NCBI GenBank assembly: GCA_963819385.1
Contig: CAWFVV010000006.1
Location: 682,001-746,000 of the forward strand
Origin: JAVDCA01 sp963819385
GTDB lineage: Bacteria > Pseudomonadota > Alphaproteobacteria > Rhizobiales > Xanthobacteraceae
Direction: 5' to 3'
Length of the DNA stretch: 64,000 bases
Below, piece by piece: positions 53,672-62,500 of this stretch. The translations under genes were made by a program, and so were the position numbers. The stretch's first letter is position 1, and each line of letters opens with the position of its first letter. The notes under the pieces are model-generated. The model ran no database searches, was not told where the DNA came from, and saw only the letters and a program-made list of their open reading frames with translations.

Positions 53672-53756
53672 GATGGGTTGAGGCCGAAGGCCGAAACCCA
53701 TCATCCATGCGTCTACCGTCGAAGTGATGTGTTTCGCTTCGCTCAACCCATCCTAC
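53668..53756. repeat. Intergenic palindrome, family D (GTAGGATGGGTT), second copy
   Basis: GTAGGATGGG at 53668-53677 and CCCATCCTAC at 53747-53756 bound the same inner AAACCCATCAT pattern seen at 16162-16247. The TAG at 53669-53671 is the stop codon of the decarboxylase gene. Confidence 0.82.
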
Positions 53757-53778
53757 GTCTGGATATCAATTGAGGCTT

Positions 53779-53867
53779 CGTAGGGTGGGCAAAGGCGCGG
53801 AACGCGCCGTGCCTACGTATCGCTTGTCCGCGTGGGCACGCTGCTTCGCGGCTTTGCCCACCCTACG
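53779..53867. repeat. Intergenic palindrome, family E (GTAGGGTGGGCAAA), second copy
   Basis: CGTAGGGTGGGCAAAGG at the left and CTTTGCCCACCCTACG at the right. It stands directly behind the family D element, only about 23 bp apart, so two repeat families are stacked in one gap. Confidence 0.82.
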
Positions 53868-53912
53868 GGGCTTGTGCCGTTGTATACTCCGGCAAATTCC
53901 CGGGAGGACGTC

Positions 53913-54986
53913 ATGGAATTCGGCTACTTCACGCTGAGCGACAATCACTACGACGACAATCCCCGCGGCGCCAACCAGTTCGTCGCCGACATCACGGCGG
54001 AGGCGCTCTACGCCGACCAGCTCGGCATGCATTCGGCCTGGATCGGCGAGCACCATTTCAACTCGCTCGGCGTGCTGTCCTGCCCCGACCTGGTGCTTGC
54101 GTATATCGCGGCGCGCACGCAGCACATCCGTCTTGCGCCGGCCGTGACGGTGCTGCCGCTGCATCATCCGATCCGCGTCGCCGAGCAGTGGGCGAGCCTC
54201 GACCTGCTCAGCAACGGCCGCGTCGATTTCGCGGCCGGGCGCGGCTACGACGCGCGCGAATACGCGCCGTTCAACGTGAACTTCGCCGACAACCAGGGTA
54301 TCTTCGAGGAGGGCATGGAGCTGGTGCGCCGGCTGTGGTCGGCGGACGAACGCATCTCGCATCACGGCAAGCACTATTCGTTCGACGACGTGCGCATCAC
54401 GCCGAAGCCGGTACAGCGTCCCCTGCCCGCCTATGTGGCGTCGTTCTCGAAGCCCTCGATCGAGCTTGCGGCGCGGCTCGACTGCGGGCTGATCGTCGCG
54501 CCGTTCGCGGCCGCGCTGAGCTACGGCGGCCTCAAGCAGGTCGCCGACCTCTATCACGAGTCCTGCGCCAAGCTCGGCCGCAAGCCGGGCCGCTTGATGT
54601 GCAGCTACTTCACGCACTTCTACGACAACCCGCAGCAGGAGGCGGCGCAGCGCGCGCGACAGATCCGCTATTACAAGGAATGCGTGATCCCGGCGCTGCC
54701 GGGTGACCCGAAGACCGCGCCGCCGAGCTACCGCTATTTCGTCGACATGGTCGAGCGGCTGCACAAGGTGCGCTCGCAGGACCTCACCGAGAACTCGGTG
54801 CTGCTCGGCTCGCCGGCGCAGATCACCGACACGCTGAAAAAGGTGGAGGCCGCAGGCTTTTCCGAGGTCATCCTCTACTTCAACGTCGGCATGAAACCGC
54901 ACGCGCAAGTGAAAGAGGAGATGGACCGTTTCATGCGCGAGGTCGCGCCTGCCTTCGAAGGCAAGCACAAGAAGCGGGCCGCGTAA
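53913..54986 (+). CDS. LLM class flavin-dependent oxidoreductase
   Basis: Bacterial luciferase-like monooxygenase of 357 residues, presumably using FMNH2 or F420-like reduced flavin and oxygen. MEFGYFTLSDNHYDD and WIGEHHFNSLGVLSCP at the start, the central TIM-barrel block VLPLHHPIRVAEQWASLDLLSNGRVDF, and ENSVLLGSPAQITDTL at the end are typical of the family. ATG 53913 is selected by GGGAGG (53902-53907); the reading upstream crosses a palindromic repeat. Its position near two decarboxylases suggests aromatic or terpenoid breakdown, but the substrate is unknown. Confidence 0.9.
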   Translation: MEFGYFTLSDNHYDDNPRGANQFVADITAEALYADQLGMHSAWIGEHHFNSLGVLSCPDLVLAYIAARTQHIRLAPAVTVLPLHHPIRVAEQWASLDLLSNGRVDFAAGRGYDAREYAPFNVNFADNQGIFEEGMELVRRLWSADERISHHGKHYSFDDVRITPKPVQRPLPAYVASFSKPSIELAARLDCGLIVAPFAAALSYGGLKQVADLYHESCAKLGRKPGRLMCSYFTHFYDNPQQEAAQRARQIRYYKECVIPALPGDPKTAPPSYRYFVDMVERLHKVRSQDLTENSVLLGSPAQITDTLKKVEAAGFSEVILYFNVGMKPHAQVKEEMDRFMREVAPAFEGKHKKRAA

Positions 54987-55088
54987 GAAGTGGGCGCCGC
55001 CGTCACCGCGGCTCCGGTCACGACGTCTTGCAAATGCGGCTGCCCGCAAGGCAGAATCGTACTCGGGTGGATTCCCTCGGAGGCATGC

Positions 55089-55382
55089 ATGATGTCGATT
55101 GGCTGGAAATCCCTTCTGCTGTGCGGCGCCATGGCCGCTTGCGCATTCACTGTGTCCGTCGCCCAGGCGGCACCTGAGCCCTTCTGCCGCGATTACGCCC
55201 GCGCCGCCGTGCGACAGGTCGAGCTGGCTCGGGCGATCCCGGCCTGCAATCGTGGTGGGGGTCCGCGCTGGACGACCGATTACCGCGTGCATTTCGACTG
55301 GTGCCTGGGCGCGCCGATTCGGGCCGTCGAGGAGGAGCGCGGCACGCGCACCCGGTGGCTCGAGCGCTGCCGCGGACGTTGA
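55089..55382 (+). CDS. Small exported cysteine-containing protein
   Basis: A 97-residue protein I do not recognise. Signal peptide (residues 1-23, ending VAQA/A), then a mature part of about 73 residues with four cysteines (PFCRDYA, IPACNRGG, DWCLGAP, LERCRGR), which could form two disulfides. A GGAGG site lies five bases before ATG 55089. It is 102 bp after the flavin monooxygenase gene and converges on the VOC gene. Similar short secreted proteins are common in Bradyrhizobium-like genomes without known function. Confidence 0.65.
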   Translation: MMSIGWKSLLLCGAMAACAFTVSVAQAAPEPFCRDYARAAVRQVELARAIPACNRGGGPRWTTDYRVHFDWCLGAPIRAVEEERGTRTRWLERCRGR

Positions 55383-55385
55383 GGA

Positions 55386-56279
55386 TCAGGGCGCGAACGC
55401 CCACGCCCCTGTCCCGAGCTCGTCCGGAAAACGGGCAATGACCTGATCGCCGGCGCGGCGGTGCGCGACACCGCCGCGCCGTAGCGCTGTCTCGGTTGTC
55501 GCGAGCGACGCAACCGCAATCGTGCACGCCCCGATGAAGGGCAGGCTCGGAATCGCGATCTCGGGAAAGCGGCCGCCGAACGCATCCGCCGTGATCAGCT
55601 CGACGCGACCGCGGTCGAGCACGATGGCCTGCCCGCCCTCGCACGCGACGGCCGCGCGGCCGGTGAACCGCGTAAACCGTGCCGCCGCCTCGTCGACATC
55701 CGCAACCGCGACCGTGAGCGCCGCGAGGCCGCGTGCGCCGTTCGGGTGATCGAGCCAGCGCGGCTGCCACACGGTATGCTCGGTCCGATGGGTCAGCATC
55801 TGGATGCGGCCTTCCGGCATCTGCCCGGGCACGATGCGGGCGATCGTGAAGGCGGCAGTATCCGGCCCCGCGATGGTGTCGACCGGGCGCTGCATCTCGA
55901 CCAGCGGCTGGGTGCGCAAGCCGGCTTCGCCGAGCCGGCGGTGGGCAGCCGCCGCGTCCGCGACCGCGAAGGCCGCAAGATGCAGGCCCGCATAGCGCGC
56001 AAGCGCCGCATCGAGCTCGCGGGCGATCGGCGTGTCGCCCGTCGTGAACAGGATCTCCACATAGCCGCGCGCGAACATGGCCGTGACGTTGCCGGTGCCG
56101 GTCGGGCGCGGCGGCCCGCCGGCCGGATCGGGATTGACCTGGATCGAGATCGGCGCCGGCGCAAAGCCGGCACGCGTAAGCGCCGCCCGCGCCGCCTCAC
56201 GGTCGCGCACGAAATGCGCGATGTGATCGAGAAAGATTTCATCGCCGATCGGCAACTGGCGGTCCACCGCGCCGGTCAA
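55386..56279 (-). CDS. VOC / glyoxalase-like protein
   Basis: A 297-residue protein with two vicinal-oxygen-chelate type modules: FLDHIAHFVRDREAARAAL (about residues 17-35) and RGLAALTVAVADVDEAAARF (about 183-202). It fits the glyoxalase-like (Glyoxalase_3) group. Translation begins at TTG 56279, seven bases after AGGAGG that overlaps the end of opgC, so it is coupled to that gene. The substrate and metal are unknown; isomerase, dioxygenase or binding roles are possible. Confidence 0.8.
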   Translation of the reverse strand: MTGAVDRQLPIGDEIFLDHIAHFVRDREAARAALTRAGFAPAPISIQVNPDPAGGPPRPTGTGNVTAMFARGYVEILFTTGDTPIARELDAALARYAGLHLAAFAVADAAAAHRRLGEAGLRTQPLVEMQRPVDTIAGPDTAAFTIARIVPGQMPEGRIQMLTHRTEHTVWQPRWLDHPNGARGLAALTVAVADVDEAAARFTRFTGRAAVACEGGQAIVLDRGRVELITADAFGGRFPEIAIPSLPFIGACTIAVASLATTETALRRGGVAHRRAGDQVIARFPDELGTGAWAFAP

Positions 56280-56280
56280 C

Positions 56281-57441
56281 TCACGCCTCCTGGCTTTCGG
56301 CGACGTTCGCCGGCGCAGCGCGCGCCGCGCGCGAGCGGCTTTCGGTGCGCTTGTACCACGTCAGCAGCAGCGCGACCCCGATCATGATGAAGATGCCGGC
56401 CACGCTGACCAGCAGATGCGTCGCCGCGCCACCGCCCACCTCCGTGATCACGAAATGCCCCGCGAAGGAGAGGAATTCGCCCAGGCAGAAGATCGCCAGC
56501 GAATGCTGGCCGCACAGGATGATCGGCTGCAGCCATCGCGATTCGAGCCCAGGCCGGTCACGCGGGACGAATTGCACCGTCACGACCGCGAGCGCCACGA
56601 AATGCATGAAGCGTTCCGGGTCGAGATCCGTCTTATCGATCGAGAATATCCAGTTGCTGACCCACCGTGGCGCCCTCACCTCGAGCCAGGAGATGTTCCA
56701 CACGAACGACAGCGCGAAGCCGAACACCAGGTAAGCGACGGCAAGCACGAGCGCCGGACGGGATTGGATCAAACGACTGAACCGCGCGACGCCGCCGAGC
56801 GCGCACCAGGCGCCGAACACGAACAGGAACTGCCAGGCCAGCGGATTGAAGAACCAGGTGCCGTCCGGATAGGTCGCCAGCCGCAGGCCGAAGATCCGCA
56901 CCGCCACATAGAGCGCCGCCGATGCGCCCAGTGCGAGCGTCGGCCGGCGCAGCAGCAGCCACAGGGTCGGCGGAAAGCCGAGCAGCAGCACGATATAGAG
57001 CGGCAGGATATTCATGTTGGCGGGCTGGAAGCGCAGGATCATCGCCTGGACGAGCGTGCCGGCCGGCTGCTGGAGGAAGTTGAGAATGCCCAGCTCCTCC
57101 GAATAGAGCGGGTTATCGAACGCCGCCGTCACGTAGGAGACCGCCGCGAGGTAGAGAACGAACAGGAAAATATGCGCCACATAGACCTGCCAGGCGCGCC
57201 GCAGGATGCGCGCCCCACCGACCACGAAGCCGCGATCGCGCATCTCGCGGCCATAAACGAAGGCCGCGGTGTAGCCGGAGATGAAGACGAAGATCTCGGT
57301 GGCGTCGCTGAAGCCGTAGTGGCGGATCGTGATCCAGCTCACCACGTTTTCCGGAATATGGTCGAGGAAGATCAGCCACAAGGCGAGGCCGCGGAAGAGA
57401 TCGAGGCGCAGATCGCGGCCGGATGGGGCGGTCGGGGGCAT
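56281..57441 (-). CDS. opgC: OpgC family membrane protein (periplasmic glucan succinylation)
   Basis: Inner membrane protein of 386 residues with about ten helices, matching OpgC, which transfers succinyl groups onto osmoregulated periplasmic glucans. The N-terminal signature RDLRLDLFRGLALWLIFLDH and the loop YGFSDATEIFVFISGYTAAF are highly characteristic. It starts two bases after the stop of the acyl-CoA ligase gene and is followed by the VOC gene almost without a gap, so the three form one tightly packed unit. No glucan synthase (opgGH or ndvB) is visible here. Confidence 0.9.
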   Translation of the reverse strand: MPPTAPSGRDLRLDLFRGLALWLIFLDHIPENVVSWITIRHYGFSDATEIFVFISGYTAAFVYGREMRDRGFVVGGARILRRAWQVYVAHIFLFVLYLAAVSYVTAAFDNPLYSEELGILNFLQQPAGTLVQAMILRFQPANMNILPLYIVLLLGFPPTLWLLLRRPTLALGASAALYVAVRIFGLRLATYPDGTWFFNPLAWQFLFVFGAWCALGGVARFSRLIQSRPALVLAVAYLVFGFALSFVWNISWLEVRAPRWVSNWIFSIDKTDLDPERFMHFVALAVVTVQFVPRDRPGLESRWLQPIILCGQHSLAIFCLGEFLSFAGHFVITEVGGGAATHLLVSVAGIFIMIGVALLLTWYKRTESRSRAARAAPANVAESQEA

Positions 57442-57443
57442 CG

Positions 57444-58985
57444 CTATGGCCCGGGCGACGGCGAGACGGCTCCGACCGCGCGCCGCGACAGGCGCGCCGC
57501 CGCCATCGCGTGCAGCGCCGCCCGGTCGACCTTATTGGTCGAAGCCAGCGGCAGCTCTTCGACGAACCAGACCGAGCGCGGATGCTGATAGGCAGGCGCG
57601 TTGGCAAGCGCAAAGCGCTTGATCTCGTCCTCACTCGCCTGGCTACCTTGCCGCAGGATCACGAAGGCCACCGGCTTCTGTCCCTTGATCTCGTCATCGA
57701 TCGGGACGACGGCGGCATGCGAGACTGCCGGATGGCGCTCGAGCATACGCTCGACGTCGGCCGGGAAGATGTTCTCGCCGCCGGAGACGAACATATCGTC
57801 GGTGCGCCCGACAAAATAGTGGAAACCGTCCGCGTCGCGGCGAAATACGTCGCCCGTGACGTAATAGCCGTCGTGCGTGATCGGCGAGCGCACGTCCGGC
57901 CGATTGTGGTAGCCGAGCATGACGGCCGGGCACTTCATCTCCAGCACGCCCTGCGCGGCGGGACGTCCCTGCTCGTCGATCAGCCGCAATTGCACCTGCG
58001 GATGCGGATAGCCGACCGACAGCTCGGGCTGCGGCAGGCCTTGCGGATGCGGCGCGAACACGACCGGCCCGGCCTCGGTGGTGCCGTATGCGTTGGTGAC
58101 CGCCGCATGCGGCAGGGCGCGCTTGAGCGCATGCATGAGGCTCAGGCTCACCGGCGCCGAGCCCATGCGCACGAACTCGACGCTGGAGAGATCGGTCCGT
58201 GCCATGAGCTCGGTCTCGCGCAGCATCATGGCGATCATCGGCGGCACGGCGGTGAGCCAGGTGCAGCGATGGCGTTCGATCGCGGCGATGTAGTCATGCG
58301 CCATGAACTGCGGCAGCAGCACGATGCCGGCATGCGCCGCACAGGCGAGCTTGGCGAGCGCGAGCGCGTTCATGTGATAGAGCGGCGCTGCGACAAGGTA
58401 GCGGTGGCGCGCAAGGTCCTGGCCGGCCAGCCGCACCTCGACGACCCAGAGATGGCTTTGATGCGACAGCACCACGCCCTTAGGGACCCCGGTCGAGCCG
58501 GATGTATAGAGAAACATCGCGGGCTCGTCCTTGTCCGGGACGACGGCGTCGAACGGACCGCGGTCGAGGAACGCTTCGAACGAGTTCGTCCCCGGCTCGC
58601 TGAAATCCACGACCGGCAGGCCGGGCGGACAGTTCTCGCGGCGCGGCCCGTCGCAGAAGACGAATTTCGCACCCGCGTCCTTGATGATGAAATGGATGGT
58701 CTGGCGCGGAAACTTGAAATTGACCGGCACCGCGACGAGCCCGGCGCGCATGATGCCGAAATAGGCCGCGATATATTCGGCGCGGTTGGCGGAGAGGATC
58801 GCGACCCGGTCGCCGCGGCGCAGCCCCTGCCCGAGCAGGCGGCGCGCAACGCCATTCGCCATCGCGTCGAGGGCGCCGTAGCTGACCTCGCGCGGCCGCT
58901 GCTCGCCGCCGAGATCGACGATCGCGGTCTTGGCGAGGTCGCGGTCGCGGCGGATCAGATCGCCGAGGTTGGTGAAATGCATCAT
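57444..58985 (-). CDS. AMP-dependent acyl-CoA synthetase/ligase
   Basis: Class I adenylate-forming enzyme of 513 residues, which activates a carboxylic acid to its CoA thioester through an acyl-adenylate. Motifs in order: FLYTSGSTGVPKGVVLSH (phosphate loop), YGTTEAGP, GYYVTGDVFRRD, GRTDDMFVSGGENI, and the catalytic lysine in LASTNKVDR. Start ATG 58985 (a second ATG follows at once). Upstream is a repeat and then a thioesterase gene in the same direction. Long-chain, benzoate and cyclohexane carboxylate ligases share this pattern; context favours an aromatic or branched acid. Confidence 0.9.
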   Translation of the reverse strand: MMHFTNLGDLIRRDRDLAKTAIVDLGGEQRPREVSYGALDAMANGVARRLLGQGLRRGDRVAILSANRAEYIAAYFGIMRAGLVAVPVNFKFPRQTIHFIIKDAGAKFVFCDGPRRENCPPGLPVVDFSEPGTNSFEAFLDRGPFDAVVPDKDEPAMFLYTSGSTGVPKGVVLSHQSHLWVVEVRLAGQDLARHRYLVAAPLYHMNALALAKLACAAHAGIVLLPQFMAHDYIAAIERHRCTWLTAVPPMIAMMLRETELMARTDLSSVEFVRMGSAPVSLSLMHALKRALPHAAVTNAYGTTEAGPVVFAPHPQGLPQPELSVGYPHPQVQLRLIDEQGRPAAQGVLEMKCPAVMLGYHNRPDVRSPITHDGYYVTGDVFRRDADGFHYFVGRTDDMFVSGGENIFPADVERMLERHPAVSHAAVVPIDDEIKGQKPVAFVILRQGSQASEDEIKRFALANAPAYQHPRSVWFVEELPLASTNKVDRAALHAMAAARLSRRAVGAVSPSPGP

Positions 58986-59002
58986 CCGCTCATTCTTCGC
59001 TC

Positions 59003-59148
59003 CGTCATCCTGAGGTGCGAGCCCTCGGGTCCGGCCTCCGGCCGGCCCAAGGACAGGCTCCGCGAGCCTCGAAGGATGATCGGCCGATACGCCTCGGCCG
59101 TCGCCCTTCGAGGCTCGGCGCCATGCGCCGGGCGCCTCGGGGTGACGG
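59003..59148. repeat. Intergenic palindromic repeat, family F (CGTCATCCTGAGGTGC)
   Basis: Left end CGTCATCCTGAGGTGCGAGC and right end GGCGCCTCGGGGTGACGG, with inner arms GAGCCTCGAAGGATGA and CCCTTCGAGGCTCGGC. This imperfect, branched palindrome is a well known type in Bradyrhizobium-like genomes. It fills the gap between the CoA ligase and the thioesterase genes. Confidence 0.75.
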
Positions 59149-59163
59149 GTCTGATTCCCGAAT

Positions 59164-59583
59164 CTACGCCTTCGGCGGCGCCGTGAAATAGGTGCCGCGG
59201 CCGCTCGCGAGCAGCTTGCCCTGGGCATCGAAAATCTGCGCCTCGGCGGTCGAGAACTGCCCGCCCATGCGCACGACTTTGCCGCGCAACGTGAGGTCCC
59301 CCGGGAAAGCGGGGCTGTGATAGTCGACCCGCATATCGATCGTCGGCACGCCGCGGCCGGTCTTCTTCACCATCGCCCAATCGGCCGTGAGGTCGATCAG
59401 CGCCGCAAGCACGCCGCCATGGGTATAGCGGCGTTCCGGGTTGACCACCCATTCCTCGCGCCATTTGGCGGTGAGCTCGATGCCGTCGTCATGCAGCGCC
59501 GCGACCTTGATGCCGAGCCAGCGGTGATAGGCGCCACGGTCGATCAGCTCCTGGGCGCGCTCGATGGTGATCTCGTCGGTCAT
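59164..59583 (-). CDS. PaaI-type hotdog-fold thioesterase
   Basis: A 139-residue acyl-CoA thioesterase with the single hotdog fold. WVVNPERRYTHGGVLAALIDLTADWA holds the PaaI-type HGG motif with the catalytic Asp in the following helix, and TIDMRVDYHSPAFPGDLTLRG is the second hallmark. ATG 59583 is selected by family length; the frame is open upstream through a repeat and the next gene but only as a shadow. Neighbouring the CoA ligase, it may release CoA from dead-end aromatic or branched thioesters. Confidence 0.88.
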   Translation of the reverse strand: MTDEITIERAQELIDRGAYHRWLGIKVAALHDDGIELTAKWREEWVVNPERRYTHGGVLAALIDLTADWAMVKKTGRGVPTIDMRVDYHSPAFPGDLTLRGKVVRMGGQFSTAEAQIFDAQGKLLASGRGTYFTAPPKA

Positions 59584-59598
59584 GCGATTGGTATCCGT

Positions 59599-59704
59599 CG
59601 TAGGGTGGGCAAAATCGCCTGCACCGTTTATCCGCGTGGGCACTGCGCGTTCGGCGATTTTGCCCACGCGGTTAGGTAGTGCGGCGCGCCGTGCCCACCC
59701 TACG
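59599..59704. repeat. Intergenic palindrome, family E (GTAGGGTGGGCAAA), third copy
   Basis: CGTAGGGTGGGCAAAATCG at the left and CGTGCCCACCCTACGG at the right, with inner CGATTTTGCCCACGCGG. It is followed by CGCTCGCAATGAC, the end motif of family B, suggesting a composite of two elements. Confidence 0.8.
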
Positions 59705-59723
59705 GCGCTCGCAATGACGATTG

Positions 59724-60740
59724 TTACGGCGCCACCACCACCTTGCCGATCACCTCGCGGTCGCGGATCAGCCGCAGGCCCTCGCGCGCCTCGTCGAGCG
59801 GCAGGACCTTGTCGATCACGGGGCGCATCTTGCCCTCGGCGATGAGCTTCATCAGGCCCTTGAGGTCGTCGTCGTAGAAGCTGTTCGAGCCGACCACGTT
59901 GATCTCGAAGGTCCAGATGTAGCGCAGGTCTTCCTTGGGGTCGTGGCCGGCGGTCGCGCCGCACACCAGGAGCTTGCCGCCGCGCTTGATGCAGCGCAGC
60001 GACGGCAGCCAGGTGTCGCCGCCGGTGAAATTGATCACCACGTCGACGCCGCCCTCGTAGGAGCGGCGCTGCGGCTTGCCGTATTTCTCGACCGCCCACT
60101 TGGAAAAGTCGACTTTGGTGTAGTCGATGGTCTCGTCGGCGCCGAGCGCCTTGAGGCGCGCCATCTTCTCCTCGCTCGACGCGCAGGCGATCACCTCGGC
60201 GCCGAGGAGCTTGGCCAGGATCACGCAGCCGGTGCCGACCCCGCCGCTCGCCCCGAGCACCAGCACCCGGTCGCCCGCCTTGATGGTCTTGTGGGTGATC
60301 AGCATGCGGTGGGCGGTGCCGTAGGCGACCGGCAGCGAGGCGGCCTCGGCGAACGAGACCCCTTCCGGCATGGCGACGAGCTGGTCGGCGGCGACCAGGC
60401 AATATTCCGCCATGCCGCCGTCGAGCATCTCGCCCATCAGGCCTTTCTTCTTGTTGACCGGATTGACCAGCACCCGGTCGCCCGGCTTCCAGCCGTTAGC
60501 GCCGGCGCCCACATGCGCGATCTCGCCCGCGAGATCGAGGCCGATGATGACCGGCAGCGGCACCTTGATGCCCGGCATGCCGCGCACCGTGAACACGTCA
60601 TGGTAGTTGAACGAGGAGGCCCTGACGCGGATCACCACATGGCCGTCGGTCGCCTGCGGAACGGGATAGTCGTTGACGATCTCCAGGTCCTGCAGATCGC
60701 CGTGCCGCCGCAGCACCAGCGCTTTCATCGTCTTCGCCAC
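59724..60740 (-). CDS. Zinc-type alcohol dehydrogenase / quinone oxidoreductase-like (MDR) protein
   Basis: Medium-chain dehydrogenase/reductase of 338 residues. The N-terminal catalytic fold shows ASSFNYHDVFTVRGMPG and PLPVIIGLDLAGEIAHVG; the cofactor fold has VLVLGASGGVGTGCVILAKLLG. The usual zinc-binding Cys and His are replaced, so it resembles quinone oxidoreductase or crotonyl-CoA-type reductases. GTG 60740 is preferred because GGAGG lies nine bases upstream; ATG 60728 is the alternative. Divergent from the ubiD-like gene. NADPH is the likely cofactor. Confidence 0.88.
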   Translation of the reverse strand: MAKTMKALVLRRHGDLQDLEIVNDYPVPQATDGHVVIRVRASSFNYHDVFTVRGMPGIKVPLPVIIGLDLAGEIAHVGAGANGWKPGDRVLVNPVNKKKGLMGEMLDGGMAEYCLVAADQLVAMPEGVSFAEAASLPVAYGTAHRMLITHKTIKAGDRVLVLGASGGVGTGCVILAKLLGAEVIACASSEEKMARLKALGADETIDYTKVDFSKWAVEKYGKPQRRSYEGGVDVVINFTGGDTWLPSLRCIKRGGKLLVCGATAGHDPKEDLRYIWTFEINVVGSNSFYDDDLKGLMKLIAEGKMRPVIDKVLPLDEAREGLRLIRDREVIGKVVVAP

Positions 60741-60880
60741 GGGCTCGATCCTCCATCGGGTCCGTCTTCGTTTAATGGCATTGGCGCGGATTGCAAAGGG
60801 CAGAAAGGGAAGATTGACGGCCGGCAAAGCTTGCTGCTTAGCTGCCCGCCCAACCCATCACCCCCCATCCCGAGACCGAC

Positions 60881-62473
60881 ATGCAGGAAAATTTCCGCCA
60901 GTTTCTCGATCGTCTGCGCCAGGCAGGCGAGCTCGTCGACCTGCACCAGCCGGTCGACATCCGCCATATCGCGACGCTGGTCGACCAGGCGAAGACCGCC
61001 CTCTTCTTCCACAAGGTGATCGGCTACGACGTGCCGGTGGTCTCCGGCATCATCCGCTCGCGCGAGCGCGCCATGATGGGCATGGGCGCCGAGACCTACC
61101 GGGAGATCGAGGACAAGCTCAAGGCCGCGATCGACCGGCCGATCGCGCCCAAGCACGTGAAGACCTCGCCCACCCACGAGGTCACGCTGGTCGGCGACGA
61201 GGTCGACCTCTACCGGTTGCCGATCCCGATGTCCTCGATCTACGACGGCGGCCCGATGATCACGGCGGGCGTCGTGATCACGCGCGATCCCGAGCTCGGC
61301 ATGAACAGCGGCATCTACCGTTTCATCGTCAAGGAACGCAACCTGACCGGCATCGACATCGTCACCCCCAACAACATGCGGATGTTCGCGCAGCGGGCGC
61401 TGGAGCGTAAGGAGCCGCTCCCGATCTCGATCTCGATCGGCACGCATCCGATCGAGATCACGGGCTCGGGCTATCGCGCGCCGCTCGGCGTCGACGAGAT
61501 GGCGATCGCGGGCGGCCTGCGCGGGGCGCCGGTCGAGCTTGCGCCGTGCAAGACCATCGACCTGCCCTATATCGCGGACGCCGAGATCGTGCTCGAGGGC
61601 GAGATCCTGCCGACCGGCTGGACCTGGCCGGAGGGCCGCTTCGGCGAGTTCACCCGCCTGATGGGCGGGCTGCACTGGAACCCGCTCGTGCGCATCAAGG
61701 CGATCTCGATGCGCAAGGACGCGATCTACTACAACCTGCACATGCCGTGGGAAAACACCTGGCTCGCGGCGCCGACGCGCTATGCGGCGATCCGCCAGGC
61801 GCTCAAGACGGCGGGCGTGCAGGTCAAGGACATCAACGTCACGCTCGGCGGCTGCGCGTTCTGGCACGCCGTGATCTCGATCAAGAAGCAGCCCGGCGAG
61901 GCGAAGAACGCGCTGCTCGCCGCACTCTCCGTGATGGACCTGAAGCACGTTGTCGTGGTCGACGACGACATCGACGTGTTCGACCCGACCGACGTCGAGT
62001 GGGCGATCGCCACCCGCGTGCAGGGCGACCGCGACGTCATTGTTGTCGGCAATGCGCGCGCGAAGCCGCTCGACCCGAGCCTGCCGCAGGGCTTCGGCGT
62101 GGTGCCGACCGGCGCCAAGGTCGGCATCGACGCGACGATTCCCGAGGGCATCCCGCGCGAGCATTACGAGCGCATCACCTATGCGTATGCCGACAAGGCC
62201 AAGATCGACGAGTACGTCGGCGGCAAGGCCGATGCCGCGGGCGAAGCCGGCGATCCGCGGGCCGTCGAGGCGCTGGCAGCGCAGATCCTTGCGGCAATCG
62301 ACAAGGAGCCGCTCTATTACACGGATGTGGCGGAACGCTTCGCGCAGTATGACTTCCGCACCATCGCGCGCGCGCTCGGCCACCTGCACGCGACCGAGAA
62401 GCTGTGGCAGGACCCGCGCGGCCGCATGTGCGTGCGCGGCTCGAAGTTCGCCGCGAAGCCGCCGGTGAAGTAG
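60881..62473 (+). CDS. UbiD family decarboxylase
   Basis: Decarboxylase of the UbiD family, 530 residues, which needs the prenylated flavin made by a UbiX protein (not seen here). Motifs: LPIPMSSIYDGGPMITAGVVI, the conserved arginine in GIYRFIVKERN, and the acidic pair in EIVLEGEILPTGW and EGRFGEFTRLMG, giving the Arg-Glu-Glu/Asp triad of the active site. It carries a C-terminal extension after DPRAVEALAAQILAAIDKEP. Members act on aromatic and alpha,beta-unsaturated acids, including anaerobic carboxylation. Along with the resorcylate-type enzyme at 52.7 kb it makes two non-oxidative decarboxylases in 10 kb. Confidence 0.92.
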   Translation: MQENFRQFLDRLRQAGELVDLHQPVDIRHIATLVDQAKTALFFHKVIGYDVPVVSGIIRSRERAMMGMGAETYREIEDKLKAAIDRPIAPKHVKTSPTHEVTLVGDEVDLYRLPIPMSSIYDGGPMITAGVVITRDPELGMNSGIYRFIVKERNLTGIDIVTPNNMRMFAQRALERKEPLPISISIGTHPIEITGSGYRAPLGVDEMAIAGGLRGAPVELAPCKTIDLPYIADAEIVLEGEILPTGWTWPEGRFGEFTRLMGGLHWNPLVRIKAISMRKDAIYYNLHMPWENTWLAAPTRYAAIRQALKTAGVQVKDINVTLGGCAFWHAVISIKKQPGEAKNALLAALSVMDLKHVVVVDDDIDVFDPTDVEWAIATRVQGDRDVIVVGNARAKPLDPSLPQGFGVVPTGAKVGIDATIPEGIPREHYERITYAYADKAKIDEYVGGKADAAGEAGDPRAVEALAAQILAAIDKEPLYYTDVAERFAQYDFRTIARALGHLHATEKLWQDPRGRMCVRGSKFAAKPPVK

Positions 62474-62500
62474 CAATCCGGACCGCGCCACACACTCACC

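Noticed and set aside
60658..60674. GGAAC followed by CGTT near the MDR gene, considered as a sigma-EcfG promoter
   Set aside because: The spacer is only 8 bases instead of 16-17 and the site lies inside a coding region on the opposite strand.
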